Source: Pseudomonadota bacterium | GTDB taxonomy: Bacteria > Pseudomonadota > Alphaproteobacteria > Sphingomonadales > Sphingomonadaceae | Length of the DNA stretch: 39,924 nt | Assembly (NCBI GenBank): GCA_963205265.1 | Contig: CAUJJI010000024.1 | Location: forward strand, 1-39,924 | Direction: 5' to 3' | In this document: in pieces, positions 1 through 7,183 of the stretch | Layout: each line of letters opens with the position of its first letter | Position numbering within the stretch: position 1 is the first letter of the stretch | Notes under the pieces: generated by a model | What the model was told of the DNA's origin: nothing | Databases searched by the model: none | What the model saw: only the letters and a program-made list of their open reading frames with translations | Made by a program: the position numbers and the translations under genes

Positions 1-96
1 AATCATTTCAATTCAGAGCGCCATCTCGTCGACCGCCAAACATTCAAAGCCCGCCGCTCGGCCGCAATGGTCGAGTGGCAGTCGATTGCGACCTGA
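1..96 (+). pseudogene. IS6-family transposase, C-terminal end (cut by window edge)
   Basis: The first 31 codons, ending at TGA 94-96, are in frame from base 1 and give a peptide starting NHF and containing ERHLVDR and RRSAA. About 20 of 31 residues match the C-terminus of the second transposase remnant ending at 701. That tail is the end of the DDE transposase of IS6/IS26-like elements. The rest of the gene lies outside the window, so I cannot tell whether this copy is intact. The two tails differ enough that they come from two different elements rather than a recent duplication. Confidence 0.75.
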
Positions 97-126
97 GGCT
101 CGGCCGGAGAAGGAGTCGTCTAACCA

Positions 127-159
127 GTGGAGAACGGTTCGCATTGGACTGACAGCTCC
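127..159 (+). repeat. IS6-type right-end repeat, copy A
   Basis: This 33-base stretch matches 733-765 at 28 positions. Shared blocks are GTGGAGA, CGGTTCGCA and GACTGACAGC. Each copy lies just downstream of a transposase C-terminus (stops at 96 and 701), so it is most simply the 3' terminal region of two related IS6-family elements. The exact terminal base is not resolved because no matching left end is visible. Confidence 0.55.
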
Positions 160-701
160 ATCGATTTGGTCCGATCTTCGCCGCAGACATCCGGCGGCAG
201 CGGGTGAGCCGAATGCGCGGCTTTCGCCATTGGAAATGGAATCTCGACGAGATGTACGTTAAGATCAACGGCGAGCTGATGTACCTGTGGCGTGCGGTCG
301 ATCACGAAGGCGAAGTGCTCGAGAGCTACGTTACCAAGACCCGCGACAAGGCCGCGGCGTTGAGGTTCATGAAGAAGGCGCTGAAGCGCCATGGTAGCCC
401 GGTGACAATTACTACCGATGGAAATCGCTCTTACGGCGCTGCCATGAACGAGCTGGGAAACCGGCAGAAACAGGAGGTTGGACGCTGGGCGAACAACCGG
501 GCCGAGAACAGTCATTTGCCCCTGCGCAGGCGAGAGCGAGCGATGCTCAGGTTTCGCCGAATGAAGAGCTTGCAAAAGTTCGCATCGGTCCACGCCAACG
601 TCCACAATCACTTCCAACTCGAGCGTCATCTCGTCGATAGAGACACCTACAAGGAACGTCGCTCAGCTGCCTTGGCTGAGTGGCAAATGCTTGTGGCCTA
701 G
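156..701 (+). pseudogene. IS6-family transposase, 5'-truncated
   Basis: Transposase homology begins near base 156-159, in frame and before any usable start: the reading frame gives HRFGPIFAADIRR, the region just before the first catalytic Asp, and runs to TAG at 699-701. Visible IS6 hallmarks are LDEMYVKING (first Asp), ITTDGNRSYGAA (second Asp) and NNRAENSH (catalytic Glu), followed by RRRERAM. About 60-70 N-terminal residues carrying the DNA-binding HTH are missing, and an in-frame TGA at 150-152 lies inside the end repeat of the neighbouring element. A GTG at 204 could be read as a start but is internal to the family. The copy is almost certainly inactive. Confidence 0.85.
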
Positions 702-732
702 GCTGCCAGCTTCATAGAACGGGGACTGCCAT

Positions 733-765
733 GTGGAGACCGGTTCGCAGAAGACTGACAGCACC
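733..765 (+). repeat. IS6-type right-end repeat, copy B
   Basis: This is the partner of 127-159 (28 of 33 bases identical). It sits 32 bases after the stop of the truncated transposase and so marks the right end of that element. Host-type sequence resumes before the TetR gene that ends at 813. No target-site duplication can be checked because the left end of the element is missing. Confidence 0.55.
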
Positions 766-812
766 GCTCAGCGTCGTCTAGCGAAAGTTCGCCGCACTTG
801 AACAGCGGGCGG

Positions 813-1571
813 TCAGTGGCGACCCAGGTTCACCAAAGGCGGGGTCATGAAGATCGCGTAATCCGGCGCCACTGCTGATGCCAGGATATGACTTTGTCCC
901 GAGATCACGCGCGAGATCAGCGTTTCCATGGGAAAGGAAAGATCGGCCCATTCCACGAATAGCGCGCTGGAGTAGAACATCATCTCCTCGGCCAGCACCC
1001 GGCAATCGGCGTCGCGCCGAAGGACCCGGTTGTGCTTCTGCTTGGCCAGCAGCAGGTAGATGTTCCGGATCTGCCGCTGGCGGTACTCCTGGAAGATGTG
1101 GCGGGCCTCCGAAAAATACATGAGGCTCACCTGGCGCGAGAATTCGGGTGTGGTCATGACCGACCGTCCCTGGTGCTCGATGACCTTCATCATCGCCGTC
1201 GGGTCTTGCGGATCGAATGGCAAAAGCCGGGCGACATGCGAGGTGTAATCGGCAATCGCCTCGACGATGGCGAGGTCGCGCGGACCGACCAGGTTGTAGA
1301 TGGTCTGGACCACCACCCCGGACAGGTCGGCGATCCGTCGGACCTGCACGCCCTTGTACCCCTCCTCGATCAGCAGCCGCCGCACTGCCGCCAGAATTAG
1401 TGCACGCCGATGACGCTGGTTGTCGTACGCCTTTGCCTTGATCCTGCCCGGCAACACTCCGGCCGCTGGGATGATCGGACGCCTCGGATCCAGCAGGCGA
1501 TCGACGCCGAGCCCGGCGGATTCGTCAGCTGGCATCGCTTGGTGCAATGTATCGTGATCGATTTCTAGCAT
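813..1571 (-). CDS. TetR/AcrR-family transcriptional regulator
   Basis: A 252-residue regulator. An N-terminal tail of about 50 residues rich in Pro and Arg precedes a TetR DNA-binding domain at roughly residues 52-100 (ALILAAVRRLL, then the helix-turn-helix VRRIADLSGVVVQTIYNLVG). The rest is the helical ligand-binding half. GGGAGGAGAAGGA lies upstream of the ATG. The protein is a clear paralogue of the one at 19197-19931, with matching tail, HTH and core (TIYNLVGPRD, RRD, LFVEWAD). The gene stands alone downstream of the VOC gene on the same strand and may control the divergent 3271-3549 promoter region. The effector is unknown. TetR proteins are usually repressors released by a pathway metabolite. 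Confidence 0.88.
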   Translation of the reverse strand: MLEIDHDTLHQAMPADESAGLGVDRLLDPRRPIIPAAGVLPGRIKAKAYDNQRHRRALILAAVRRLLIEEGYKGVQVRRIADLSGVVVQTIYNLVGPRDLAIVEAIADYTSHVARLLPFDPQDPTAMMKVIEHQGRSVMTTPEFSRQVSLMYFSEARHIFQEYRQRQIRNIYLLLAKQKHNRVLRRDADCRVLAEEMMFYSSALFVEWADLSFPMETLISRVISGQSHILASAVAPDYAIFMTPPLVNLGRH

Positions 1572-1672
1572 CCTGTCGGTTCCTTCTCCTCCCGCGCCAG
1601 CCGAATGGCGTGATTGTTATGGCCTAGTATGTCCCCAAGCCCGGCCCTTTGCCAGCCTCAGAGACAACCGGA

Positions 1673-2221
1673 TCAGCCCAGCTTCCGAACCGGGTCCGTC
1701 CCGTCCCAGTTCACAGATGCCGCCTTGATCTGGCTAAAGACGCTGTCGGCGACGGGATTGGGCGTCATCAGTTCCATCATGAAGCCAAGGGTGTCGATGG
1801 TATCGATCCAGCAAACCGGGTAACCCATCATCAGCCCGCTGAACGCTACCTCCGCCCCCCCGGCGGTGAAGAACTCAAGGTCGGCACCATAGTCCACGCT
1901 GTTGACGGCAACGTGATGAAGCGCCGTCCGGCCGCGGGGCGTGCGATCGGTCCAGTAGGATGGAATATCGTCGAGCGGCGAGATCAGCTCGATTTGCATG
2001 TCACCGGCGTAGGCCATGGCCGCGGCGGCGTTGGGCGTGATCGACGGCTTGCCGCGATAGACCGGATTGCCGAATTCGGCGGCATCAAAGACAAAGAAGG
2101 GGCCGACCCCGCCCTTCTTCACCCAGCCATCAATGGCTGCGTGCAAATCGGGAACGACCCAGGCCATCTGCATGTAGTCGCGGGTCGGCAGGTGAGGAGG
2201 CAGCATCTGGTTCATCTCCAT
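1673..2221 (-). CDS. VOC-superfamily (glyoxalase/dioxygenase fold) protein
   Basis: A 182-residue protein of the vicinal-oxygen-chelate fold. The start MAWVVPDLHAAIDGWVKKGG is the typical first beta-alpha unit, with the second repeat beginning near HHVAVNSVDYGADLEFF. Candidate metal ligands are the His of TALHHVAV and a late acidic residue (FMMELM). Members include glyoxalases, epimerases and extradiol dioxygenases, and I cannot choose between them. The ATG directly follows the TGA of an MDR-dehydrogenase relic, and the SDR lies just upstream, so the three were once one operon transcribed from near 3270. Confidence 0.8.
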   Translation of the reverse strand: MEMNQMLPPHLPTRDYMQMAWVVPDLHAAIDGWVKKGGVGPFFVFDAAEFGNPVYRGKPSITPNAAAAMAYAGDMQIELISPLDDIPSYWTDRTPRGRTALHHVAVNSVDYGADLEFFTAGGAEVAFSGLMMGYPVCWIDTIDTLGFMMELMTPNPVADSVFSQIKAASVNWDGTDPVRKLG

Positions 2222-2293
2222 TCAGACCGTGACCACGATCTTGCCGACTTGCTGGTTGCCTTCAAGTAACTTGGGCATGGCAACGCAATCCTC
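2222..2293 (-). pseudogene. Relic of zinc-type (MDR) dehydrogenase/quinone reductase C-terminus
   Basis: Between the SDR stop (2311-2313) and the VOC start (2221) the minus strand encodes EDCVAMPKLLEGNQQVGKIV and then VTV-stop. LLEGNQ-VGKIVV is the characteristic last strand of medium-chain NADPH:quinone reductases and alcohol dehydrogenases. The reading frame is closed by a TGA immediately upstream (2294-2296), so only 23 codons remain. The stop abuts the VOC ATG, as expected for a former operon member whose body was deleted. The identification rests on one short motif. Confidence 0.6.
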
Positions 2294-2310
2294 TCAGGCT
2301 TGCGACTTGA

Positions 2311-3270
2311 TCAGCCGGTTGTGCCGCTTTCCGGGAATTGCTCACCGACCATTCCTTCGCTTTTTGACCATAGGGCTTTCGCGCGTTCCGGGTCCAGCGC
2401 ATAGGGCCGCACGCCGCCTCCGGAGCTGGCCGGCTCGGCGGCATGGCAATCTTCGCAGTAGCGCCCACCGATCTCCTCGGCAGGAGCAACGAAAGCCGCC
2501 CAGACCGTGGTCGCTGCGCCCTGTTCCACCGACTTCACGGCAGGCAGATCACCGGCGGCCGGCTCGACATCACGGGCTGAACGAGTGGTCATGTCCAGTA
2601 GCATGTCTGGCGACGTGTAGCGGAGCAACTCGGTCATGATCCCGCCCGGATGCAGCGCGGTGGCGCGGACGCCGCGCTGCTTTATCCGCCGGTCCAGTTC
2701 CACTGCATACAGGACATTCGCGGTCTTGGACCTGCCATAGGCCCCGAAAGGATCATAGTCCGTGCGCTCGAACCCTGGATCCTCGAGATTCACGTCGGAG
2801 GCCCCGTGCGCGCTCGACGACAGGATGACGACGCGACCACCTGCCGGCACCAGCGGAACGAGCCGGTTCAGCAGCACGAAGTGGCCTAGGTGATTGGTGC
2901 CGAAATGGGTCTCGAAGCCGTCTGCGGTCTCCCCAAGCGGACAGTTCATAACGCCCGCGTTCGCGATCAGCACGTCGAACCGGTCGTAGCTTGCGAGGAG
3001 TTCGTCGGCGCAGCGCCGCACACTGGCCAGCGACGCCAGGTCGCATTCGACCAGTTCGATCGGGAGGTCGGCGAAGGCCGATAGGGCGTTGCGGGCCTTG
3101 TTCAGATCGCGAGCCGTGCCCACGACCTGGGCGCCGTGCGCGGCAATCACCCGCGCCGTTTCCACCCCCAGGCCTGCCGACACGCCGGTGACCAGCACCC
3201 GCTTGCCTGACAGATCGACCCCGGAGAGCACCTCCTCCGTCGTGCTGATCGCGCCGAATTTCGCTGTCAT
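2311..3270 (-). CDS. Short-chain dehydrogenase/reductase (retinol-dehydrogenase-like)
   Basis: A 319-residue classical SDR, longer than the usual 250, resembling the retinol dehydrogenase/WWOX-like group. It has TGVSAGLG for cofactor binding, IANAGV, a catalytic Ser in ILSSSAHG, and YGRSK with the catalytic Tyr and Lys. I chose ATG 3270 because GGAAGGA lies just upstream. An in-frame ATG at 3297 is possible but has no such site. It probably oxidises a secondary alcohol or reduces a ketone with NAD(P). The C-terminus carries a CEDCHA stretch and an extension that fits large substrates. It leads the minus-strand unit SDR-(MDR relic)-VOC and is divergent from the PhyH dioxygenase at 3550. Confidence 0.85.
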   Translation of the reverse strand: MTAKFGAISTTEEVLSGVDLSGKRVLVTGVSAGLGVETARVIAAHGAQVVGTARDLNKARNALSAFADLPIELVECDLASLASVRRCADELLASYDRFDVLIANAGVMNCPLGETADGFETHFGTNHLGHFVLLNRLVPLVPAGGRVVILSSSAHGASDVNLEDPGFERTDYDPFGAYGRSKTANVLYAVELDRRIKQRGVRATALHPGGIMTELLRYTSPDMLLDMTTRSARDVEPAAGDLPAVKSVEQGAATTVWAAFVAPAEEIGGRYCEDCHAAEPASSGGGVRPYALDPERAKALWSKSEGMVGEQFPESGTTG

Positions 3271-3422
3271 TCCTTCCGTCTCCCGCTTGTGCTGCAAGGC
3301 CGGTCGGACCTTATGCAGTCGGCATTATACCCAAATCTTCGTCAGGCCTGTGGCATGTTCCTGCCGCTTGTGGCGCTTGCGCGCGAATCCATCATTGGCA
3401 CCACTGCGAAGATCGTTCCAAA

Positions 3423-3441
3423 CTTGCCACGCTTCGGCAAG
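3423..3441. promoter_or_regulatory. Inverted repeat in divergent SDR/PhyH promoter region
   Basis: The 279-base gap between divergent starts 3270 and 3550 contains CTTGCC, 7 bases, GGCAAG: perfect 6-base arms. The position suits an operator for a dimeric regulator controlling both directions, and the TetR gene at 813-1571 is the nearest candidate. A small hairpin of no function is equally possible from sequence alone. Confidence 0.3.
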
Positions 3442-3549
3442 CGCGCAACGCTAACTGGGCTTGCACCCCCGAAACCCGGTGCGGCAAGGTGCGTCAGATC
3501 AGTAAGACCCCGCCGGAGTACGAGCGGGCTCGATAGGGGACGAGGAGCG

Positions 3550-4377
3550 ATGGCTGAGTCCATGCTTGCAGGGGACAGCGCGCTGTCCTGCCGTGCGGTG
3601 TCCGCCGACGAGATCGCGGACTACGACCGCAACGGCTGGACCAGGTTGCCGGGTTTCGTGAGTCCGCAGACCGTGCGAAGGTTGCGCGAGATGGCCCAGG
3701 CCAGAATGGGCGATGATGGGCAGGGCAACGCCATCGCGCCCATCCAGCAGCCGTTTTTCAATCCAGAGGTTAGCGACGGGCCCGGCAGTCCCGAACTGCG
3801 GACCCTGATCGACGGCATCGGCGCCAATGCGAAGCTGCTGATGGGCCGCCATCCCGCCATCGGGGTCCGTTATTTTGGCGACATCTTCGCGCCGAAGCTG
3901 CCTGCGGCATGGGACACCCGGCACCCCGGCGGCGGGGAGACCTTCTGCCATCAGGATTTCATAAACTGGGGGCTCGATCGCTCGGGAGGCATGACCTTCT
4001 GGATCGCGCTGGCCGACCTGCCGGAGGAATCGGGCACAATGTCATTCTACAGTGGTTCGCATCGTCTGGGGGCGCTGGGTCACTATGCGACCTATCGCGC
4101 GGGCGGAAGCCTGCTGGATGACTATCCCGACCTTCCGGAGCGTTGCCCGCCGTCGGGGCCTTTTGCCTATCGCGCGGGAGACGCCACAGTCCATTCAGTC
4201 ATGCTGGCTCACAGCGCCTCGGAAAACCGTACTGACACGCCCCGCTGGGCCTGGCTGGTGATGACCAATCCCGCCGATGCCCGTTGGACCGGGGCGCCGC
4301 CGGAAGCTTATGACACGACCGGGATGCGCCACCTGCAGCTGCTGGACGACGAAGCGCGGTTTCCCTTGATCGCCTGA
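3550..4377 (+). CDS. Phytanoyl-CoA dioxygenase (PhyH) family Fe(II)/2-oxoglutarate oxygenase
   Basis: A 275-residue protein. The Fe-binding HxD is in FCHQDFINWG, a distal His is in the VHSVMLAHSA region, and an Arg for 2-oxoglutarate follows in NRTDTPRWAW. MTFWIALADLPEESGTM is the usual PhyH core. ATG 3550 follows GGGGACGAGGAG, so I reject upstream in-frame extensions. It is a paralogue of 30152-30982 with the same length and the same ending style (PADARW-GAPPEA). Family members hydroxylate acyl-CoAs, terpenoids, steroids or antibiotics, so the substrate stays open. It is followed 30 bases later by the zinc dehydrogenase at 4408, a plausible hydroxylase-dehydrogenase pair. Confidence 0.87.
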   Translation: MAESMLAGDSALSCRAVSADEIADYDRNGWTRLPGFVSPQTVRRLREMAQARMGDDGQGNAIAPIQQPFFNPEVSDGPGSPELRTLIDGIGANAKLLMGRHPAIGVRYFGDIFAPKLPAAWDTRHPGGGETFCHQDFINWGLDRSGGMTFWIALADLPEESGTMSFYSGSHRLGALGHYATYRAGGSLLDDYPDLPERCPPSGPFAYRAGDATVHSVMLAHSASENRTDTPRWAWLVMTNPADARWTGAPPEAYDTTGMRHLQLLDDEARFPLIA

Positions 4378-4407
4378 CACAGTTTCGCGGCCATACGGAG
4401 AACCACC

Positions 4408-5412
4408 TTGCGCGCCGCCATCTACAACGGGCCGAACAGACCGATCTCGGTCGAAAACCTGCCCGATCCGCAGCCGGGACCTGGCGAGCTGCTCGTCCGC
4501 GTACATCGCTGCGGGATTTGCGGCAGCGATGTGGCGATGACCGGCGCAGGACCACTATACCTTCCGCATGGCCGGTTCGGACACGAGTGGGCCGGCGAGG
4601 TCGTCGAGGCCGGCCGTGACACCTCCCTCCCGTCCGGCGCGCGCATTGCGGGCCTGCCGGTCGCCCCCTGCGGCGCCTGCGACGGGTGCGCTACCGGCAA
4701 CCCCTTGTTCTGCGAGGTCAACGGCTTCCTTGTCGGCGGCTTCGGCGAATTCATGGTCGTTCCGGAAGCGGCGGCCATATGCCTCCCGGGATCGCTAAGC
4801 TTCGCAGATGGGGCGCTGGTCGAGCCAATGTCCTGCGGCCTGCACGCCCTGAATTTTGCCCGGATGGAGCCCGGTTCCAGGGTCCTGGTGATCGGCGCCG
4901 GGGCCATGGCCTTGTCGGCGATCTTCTGGGCGCGGCGGTTGGGGGCCGGCAAGATCGGTGTCATGTCGCGCTCGGCGCACCGGGAGGAGTCGGTCATGGC
5001 GATGGGCGCCGACGCAATGTTCGGGTTTGATCCTGACGATCAGGCGCGAATTGCCACGGTCCTGGACGGCGCGCCGGAGGTGGTCGTGGAATGTGTCGGC
5101 AAGCCGGGCATGCTCGAGCTCGCCTCGCAGGTCGTCCGGGCGCGGGGCACCATCCTGTCGCTGGGCATGTGCCAGCATGGCGACCCCGTCGTGCCGGCTC
5201 TGATGACGCACAAGGAAGTTCGCCTGCTGTTTCCGCGTGGTTACACGGTGGCGGAGTTCGAGAGCACCGCCCGCGCACTCGACCGCGTCGATGTCGACCC
5301 GGCGGTGATGGTCAGCAAGGTCATTGGCCTGGACGACCTGCCGGATGCGATGGGGCAGCTTCGGTCCGGTTCGCGTGGCTCCGGCAAGATCCACGTAGAT
5401 CCGTGGCTGTGA
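4408..5412 (+). CDS. Zinc-dependent alcohol dehydrogenase (MDR family)
   Basis: A 334-residue enzyme of the threonine/sorbitol-dehydrogenase-like MDR group. Catalytic-zinc ligands are Cys35 (in CGICGSD) and His59-Glu60 (GHEW). The structural-zinc lobe has Cys88, 91, 94 and 102. The Rossmann motif VIGAGAMAL lies near residues 161-169. The start is TTG at 4408, preceded by ACGGAG, and matches the family N-terminus MRAAIY; no ATG fits. It would oxidise an alcohol with NAD(P), probably the product of the upstream dioxygenase. The intact gene is followed by heavily degraded DNA, so it marks the left border of a deletion-prone patch. Confidence 0.88.
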   Translation: MRAAIYNGPNRPISVENLPDPQPGPGELLVRVHRCGICGSDVAMTGAGPLYLPHGRFGHEWAGEVVEAGRDTSLPSGARIAGLPVAPCGACDGCATGNPLFCEVNGFLVGGFGEFMVVPEAAAICLPGSLSFADGALVEPMSCGLHALNFARMEPGSRVLVIGAGAMALSAIFWARRLGAGKIGVMSRSAHREESVMAMGADAMFGFDPDDQARIATVLDGAPEVVVECVGKPGMLELASQVVRARGTILSLGMCQHGDPVVPALMTHKEVRLLFPRGYTVAEFESTARALDRVDVDPAVMVSKVIGLDDLPDAMGQLRSGSRGSGKIHVDPWL

Positions 5413-5425
5413 TTGGGATGGGGCG

Positions 5426-5473
5426 GTGATGGCCAGTTTCGAGGATTACCGCGACCGCTACCAGTTCATCTGC
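5426..5473 (+). pseudogene. Enoyl-CoA hydratase/isomerase (crotonase) 5' remnant
   Basis: The ATG at 5429 (or GTG at 5426) begins MASFEDYRDRYQFI, which resembles the N-terminus of a crotonase subfamily common in sphingomonads, just before the expected strand RMERRDGIL. After about 15 codons the sequence turns into P450 coding sequence in another frame. The match is short and rests on my recall of the family, so the assignment is tentative. This crotonase type differs from the two intact ones in the window (13177 and 25357). Confidence 0.45.
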
Positions 5474-5795
5474 GCTATACGCTTCGGCCAACTACGATCC
5501 CGAGCGCTTTGCCGACCCCTTCGCATTTCGGCTCGATCGCTTTCCGAGTCCGATGCAGCCGACCCACCTGTCCTTCGGCCGAGGCATCCACATCTGCCTG
5601 GGTGTGCATTTCGCCCGGGCGGAACTGGTCACGGGACTGCCCACCTTGCTCGACCGGTTGCCGGGCCTGCGGCTCGCTGATCCGGCGCATCCGGGGCCGC
5701 TCGGAGCGATCATTCGCGGAGTGCGATCGATGGAGGTGCAATTCGACGATGTGCTGCCGGGCAGGACCGCGCCGGACCTTGCCGGCGCACGCTGA
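5474..5795 (+). pseudogene. Cytochrome P450 3' fragment (heme-binding end)
   Basis: From about 5474, in the frame ending at TGA 5793-5795, the DNA encodes LYASANYDPERFADP followed by the heme-ligand loop FGRGIHICLG (FxxGxxxCxG) and HFARAEL, the L helix. This is the last quarter of a bacterial class-I P450. The I helix, the ExxR motif and the whole N-terminal three quarters are absent, and the preceding sequence is the crotonase start in another frame. It differs from the other P450s of the window, so it marks another lost gene. It cannot make a functional enzyme. Confidence 0.85.
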
Positions 5796-5814
5796 TGCCA
5801 AGGAGTGAATGCGA

Positions 5815-6244
5815 ATGAAATTGGGCGAGCTGGGAATCTGGTTCCTGATCAGTCACGCCCGAGCATACGGTCAGGGCGCGGGAAATCCTTGGGCCAGATA
5901 AACTGCTTTGTCCCGAGCAGATGGTCATCCTCGAGACCGATCCCGCCATCGCGCGGGCCATTGGCCGCCGTGTACTCGGCCATTCGACCGTGATGCCCAA
6001 CTACCGAGCCAGCTTCCTGCGGATGGGCTTCACCGAAGAAGACCTGGAGAACAGCGGCTCCGACCGCTTCATCGACAGCATCGTCGCCTGGGGCGACGAG
6101 GACGCGATCCGCCGGCGGATCCAGGAGCACTGGGACGCGGGCGCAGACCAAGTGTGCATCCAGACCCTGCCTAAGGAGACGATGCGGGCCACTGAGGACG
6201 ATCTCAAGATCTTCGAACTGCTCGCGCCTGTGGGAGGCGACTAG
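5815..6244 (+). pseudogene. LLM-class flavin/F420 oxidoreductase with internal deletion and frameshift
   Basis: ATG 5815, after AAGGAG, begins MKLGELGIWF, the usual first strand of luciferase-like monooxygenases. After about ten codons the frame fails. From about 5849, in the frame that ends at TAG 6242-6244, the C-terminal part resumes as TPEHTVRAREILGPDKLL, then EQMVILETDPAIARAIGR and FLRMGFTEEDLENSGSDRF to the end. Roughly the first half of the barrel is missing. The remaining protein is about 130 residues against about 300 for the family. LLM proteins use FMN or F420 to oxidise ketones, aldehydes or alcohols. Its end directly meets the convergent MBL gene at 6246. Confidence 0.8.
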
Positions 6245-6245
6245 G

Positions 6246-7172
6246 TCAGCCGGGAATGGCCGATTCCGGTTGCCAGGCGTAAGGCTCGAAGACCAGACCG
6301 TCGTCGTTTGAATGGAGATGGCCGCCGAACGGGCAGCGAAAGTGCGCTGGGACTATCAGGGCGCGGTCGCGCACCGCTATGTCGATTAGCCGCTGCCGGG
6401 TTTCACGCAGCAAGGCGAAATTCTCGCTGGTGCAGTCGTCCAGCCCGGGCGCGACCATCTCCAGCGGGTGATGGAACACGTCGCCGACAAAGTAGGCTTC
6501 TTGGCCGCCGGACGACAGGTGCAGGCTGGAATGACCGATGGTGTGGCCGAAGGACGGTTCGATCTCGGCGCCGGTGCAGATCGTATGGTGGCCGTCGACG
6601 ATGCGGGCAAGCCCCGCCTCCAGCACAGGCAAGACGCTGTTCTCGAAGGTGCCTGCGTTCTGCGGCACCGGCACGTGACCGGGCCGGCGCGGATCCCAGC
6701 GGTCCATTTCTTGGCGCATCAGGATGTACTGGGCATTGGGGAAGGTGGGGACGAACCGCCCGCCGCGCAGCGTCGTGTTCCAGCCGCAGTGATCCATGTG
6801 CAGGTGCGTGCAGAACACAAAGTCGACGTCGGTGACCCGGATGCCTGTCGCCTCGAAACGCTCGATGTACGGCGTGTCCAGCATGTGTGCGGGGGGATGG
6901 TCCGGGAAGTCGCGCCCGTTCCCGGTGCAGGGATCGATGACGATGACCCGCCCTTCGTGGATCAGGATCCAGCTGCGGGTCACGATGTCGAACTGCATTT
7001 CGGCATCGACGTAAGTTGGGAACATCCATCGCGGCAGCGAAGCGACCAGGGCTTGGTCGGCTGTCATCGCCGAGAGCGGCCTGAGTTCGGCGATCTCCTC
7101 GATCTCCCACAGTTGGGCCTGGCCGATGGCTGCCTTGCGTGGCCCGGTATAGGGCCTCGGATTAACTTCCAT
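6246..7172 (-). CDS. Metallo-beta-lactamase-fold hydrolase
   Basis: A 308-residue MBL-fold enzyme. The metal site is THLHMDHCGW (His123, His125, Asp127, His128), with further ligands in GHTIGHSSLH, GDVFHH and VPAHF. ATG 7172 lies 11 bases after the P450 stop; a long in-frame extension upstream is only P450 shadow. It is the last gene of the seven-gene minus-strand run that starts with the TonB receptor. The overall pattern resembles lactonase-type MBL proteins, so hydrolysis of a lactone or ester in the pathway is a reasonable guess. It could equally be a thioesterase. No signal peptide is seen. Confidence 0.87.
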   Translation of the reverse strand: MEVNPRPYTGPRKAAIGQAQLWEIEEIAELRPLSAMTADQALVASLPRWMFPTYVDAEMQFDIVTRSWILIHEGRVIVIDPCTGNGRDFPDHPPAHMLDTPYIERFEATGIRVTDVDFVFCTHLHMDHCGWNTTLRGGRFVPTFPNAQYILMRQEMDRWDPRRPGHVPVPQNAGTFENSVLPVLEAGLARIVDGHHTICTGAEIEPSFGHTIGHSSLHLSSGGQEAYFVGDVFHHPLEMVAPGLDDCTSENFALLRETRQRLIDIAVRDRALIVPAHFRCPFGGHLHSNDDGLVFEPYAWQPESAIPG

Positions 7173-7183
7173 CGCGTTTGTCC

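Noticed and set aside
120..629. 169-codon minus-strand frame over the IS6 remnant
   Set aside because: The opposite strand has the DDE transposase motifs; this is its mirror frame.
3289..3549. Upstream extension of the PhyH dioxygenase
   Set aside because: It spans the divergent promoter gap and shows no homology to the paralogue at 30152, which begins like ATG 3550.
5413..6244. Possibility that the debris is a set of sequencing frameshifts in intact genes
   Set aside because: Each remnant lacks hundreds of bases of expected sequence, which single-base errors cannot explain. An assembly join is still possible.
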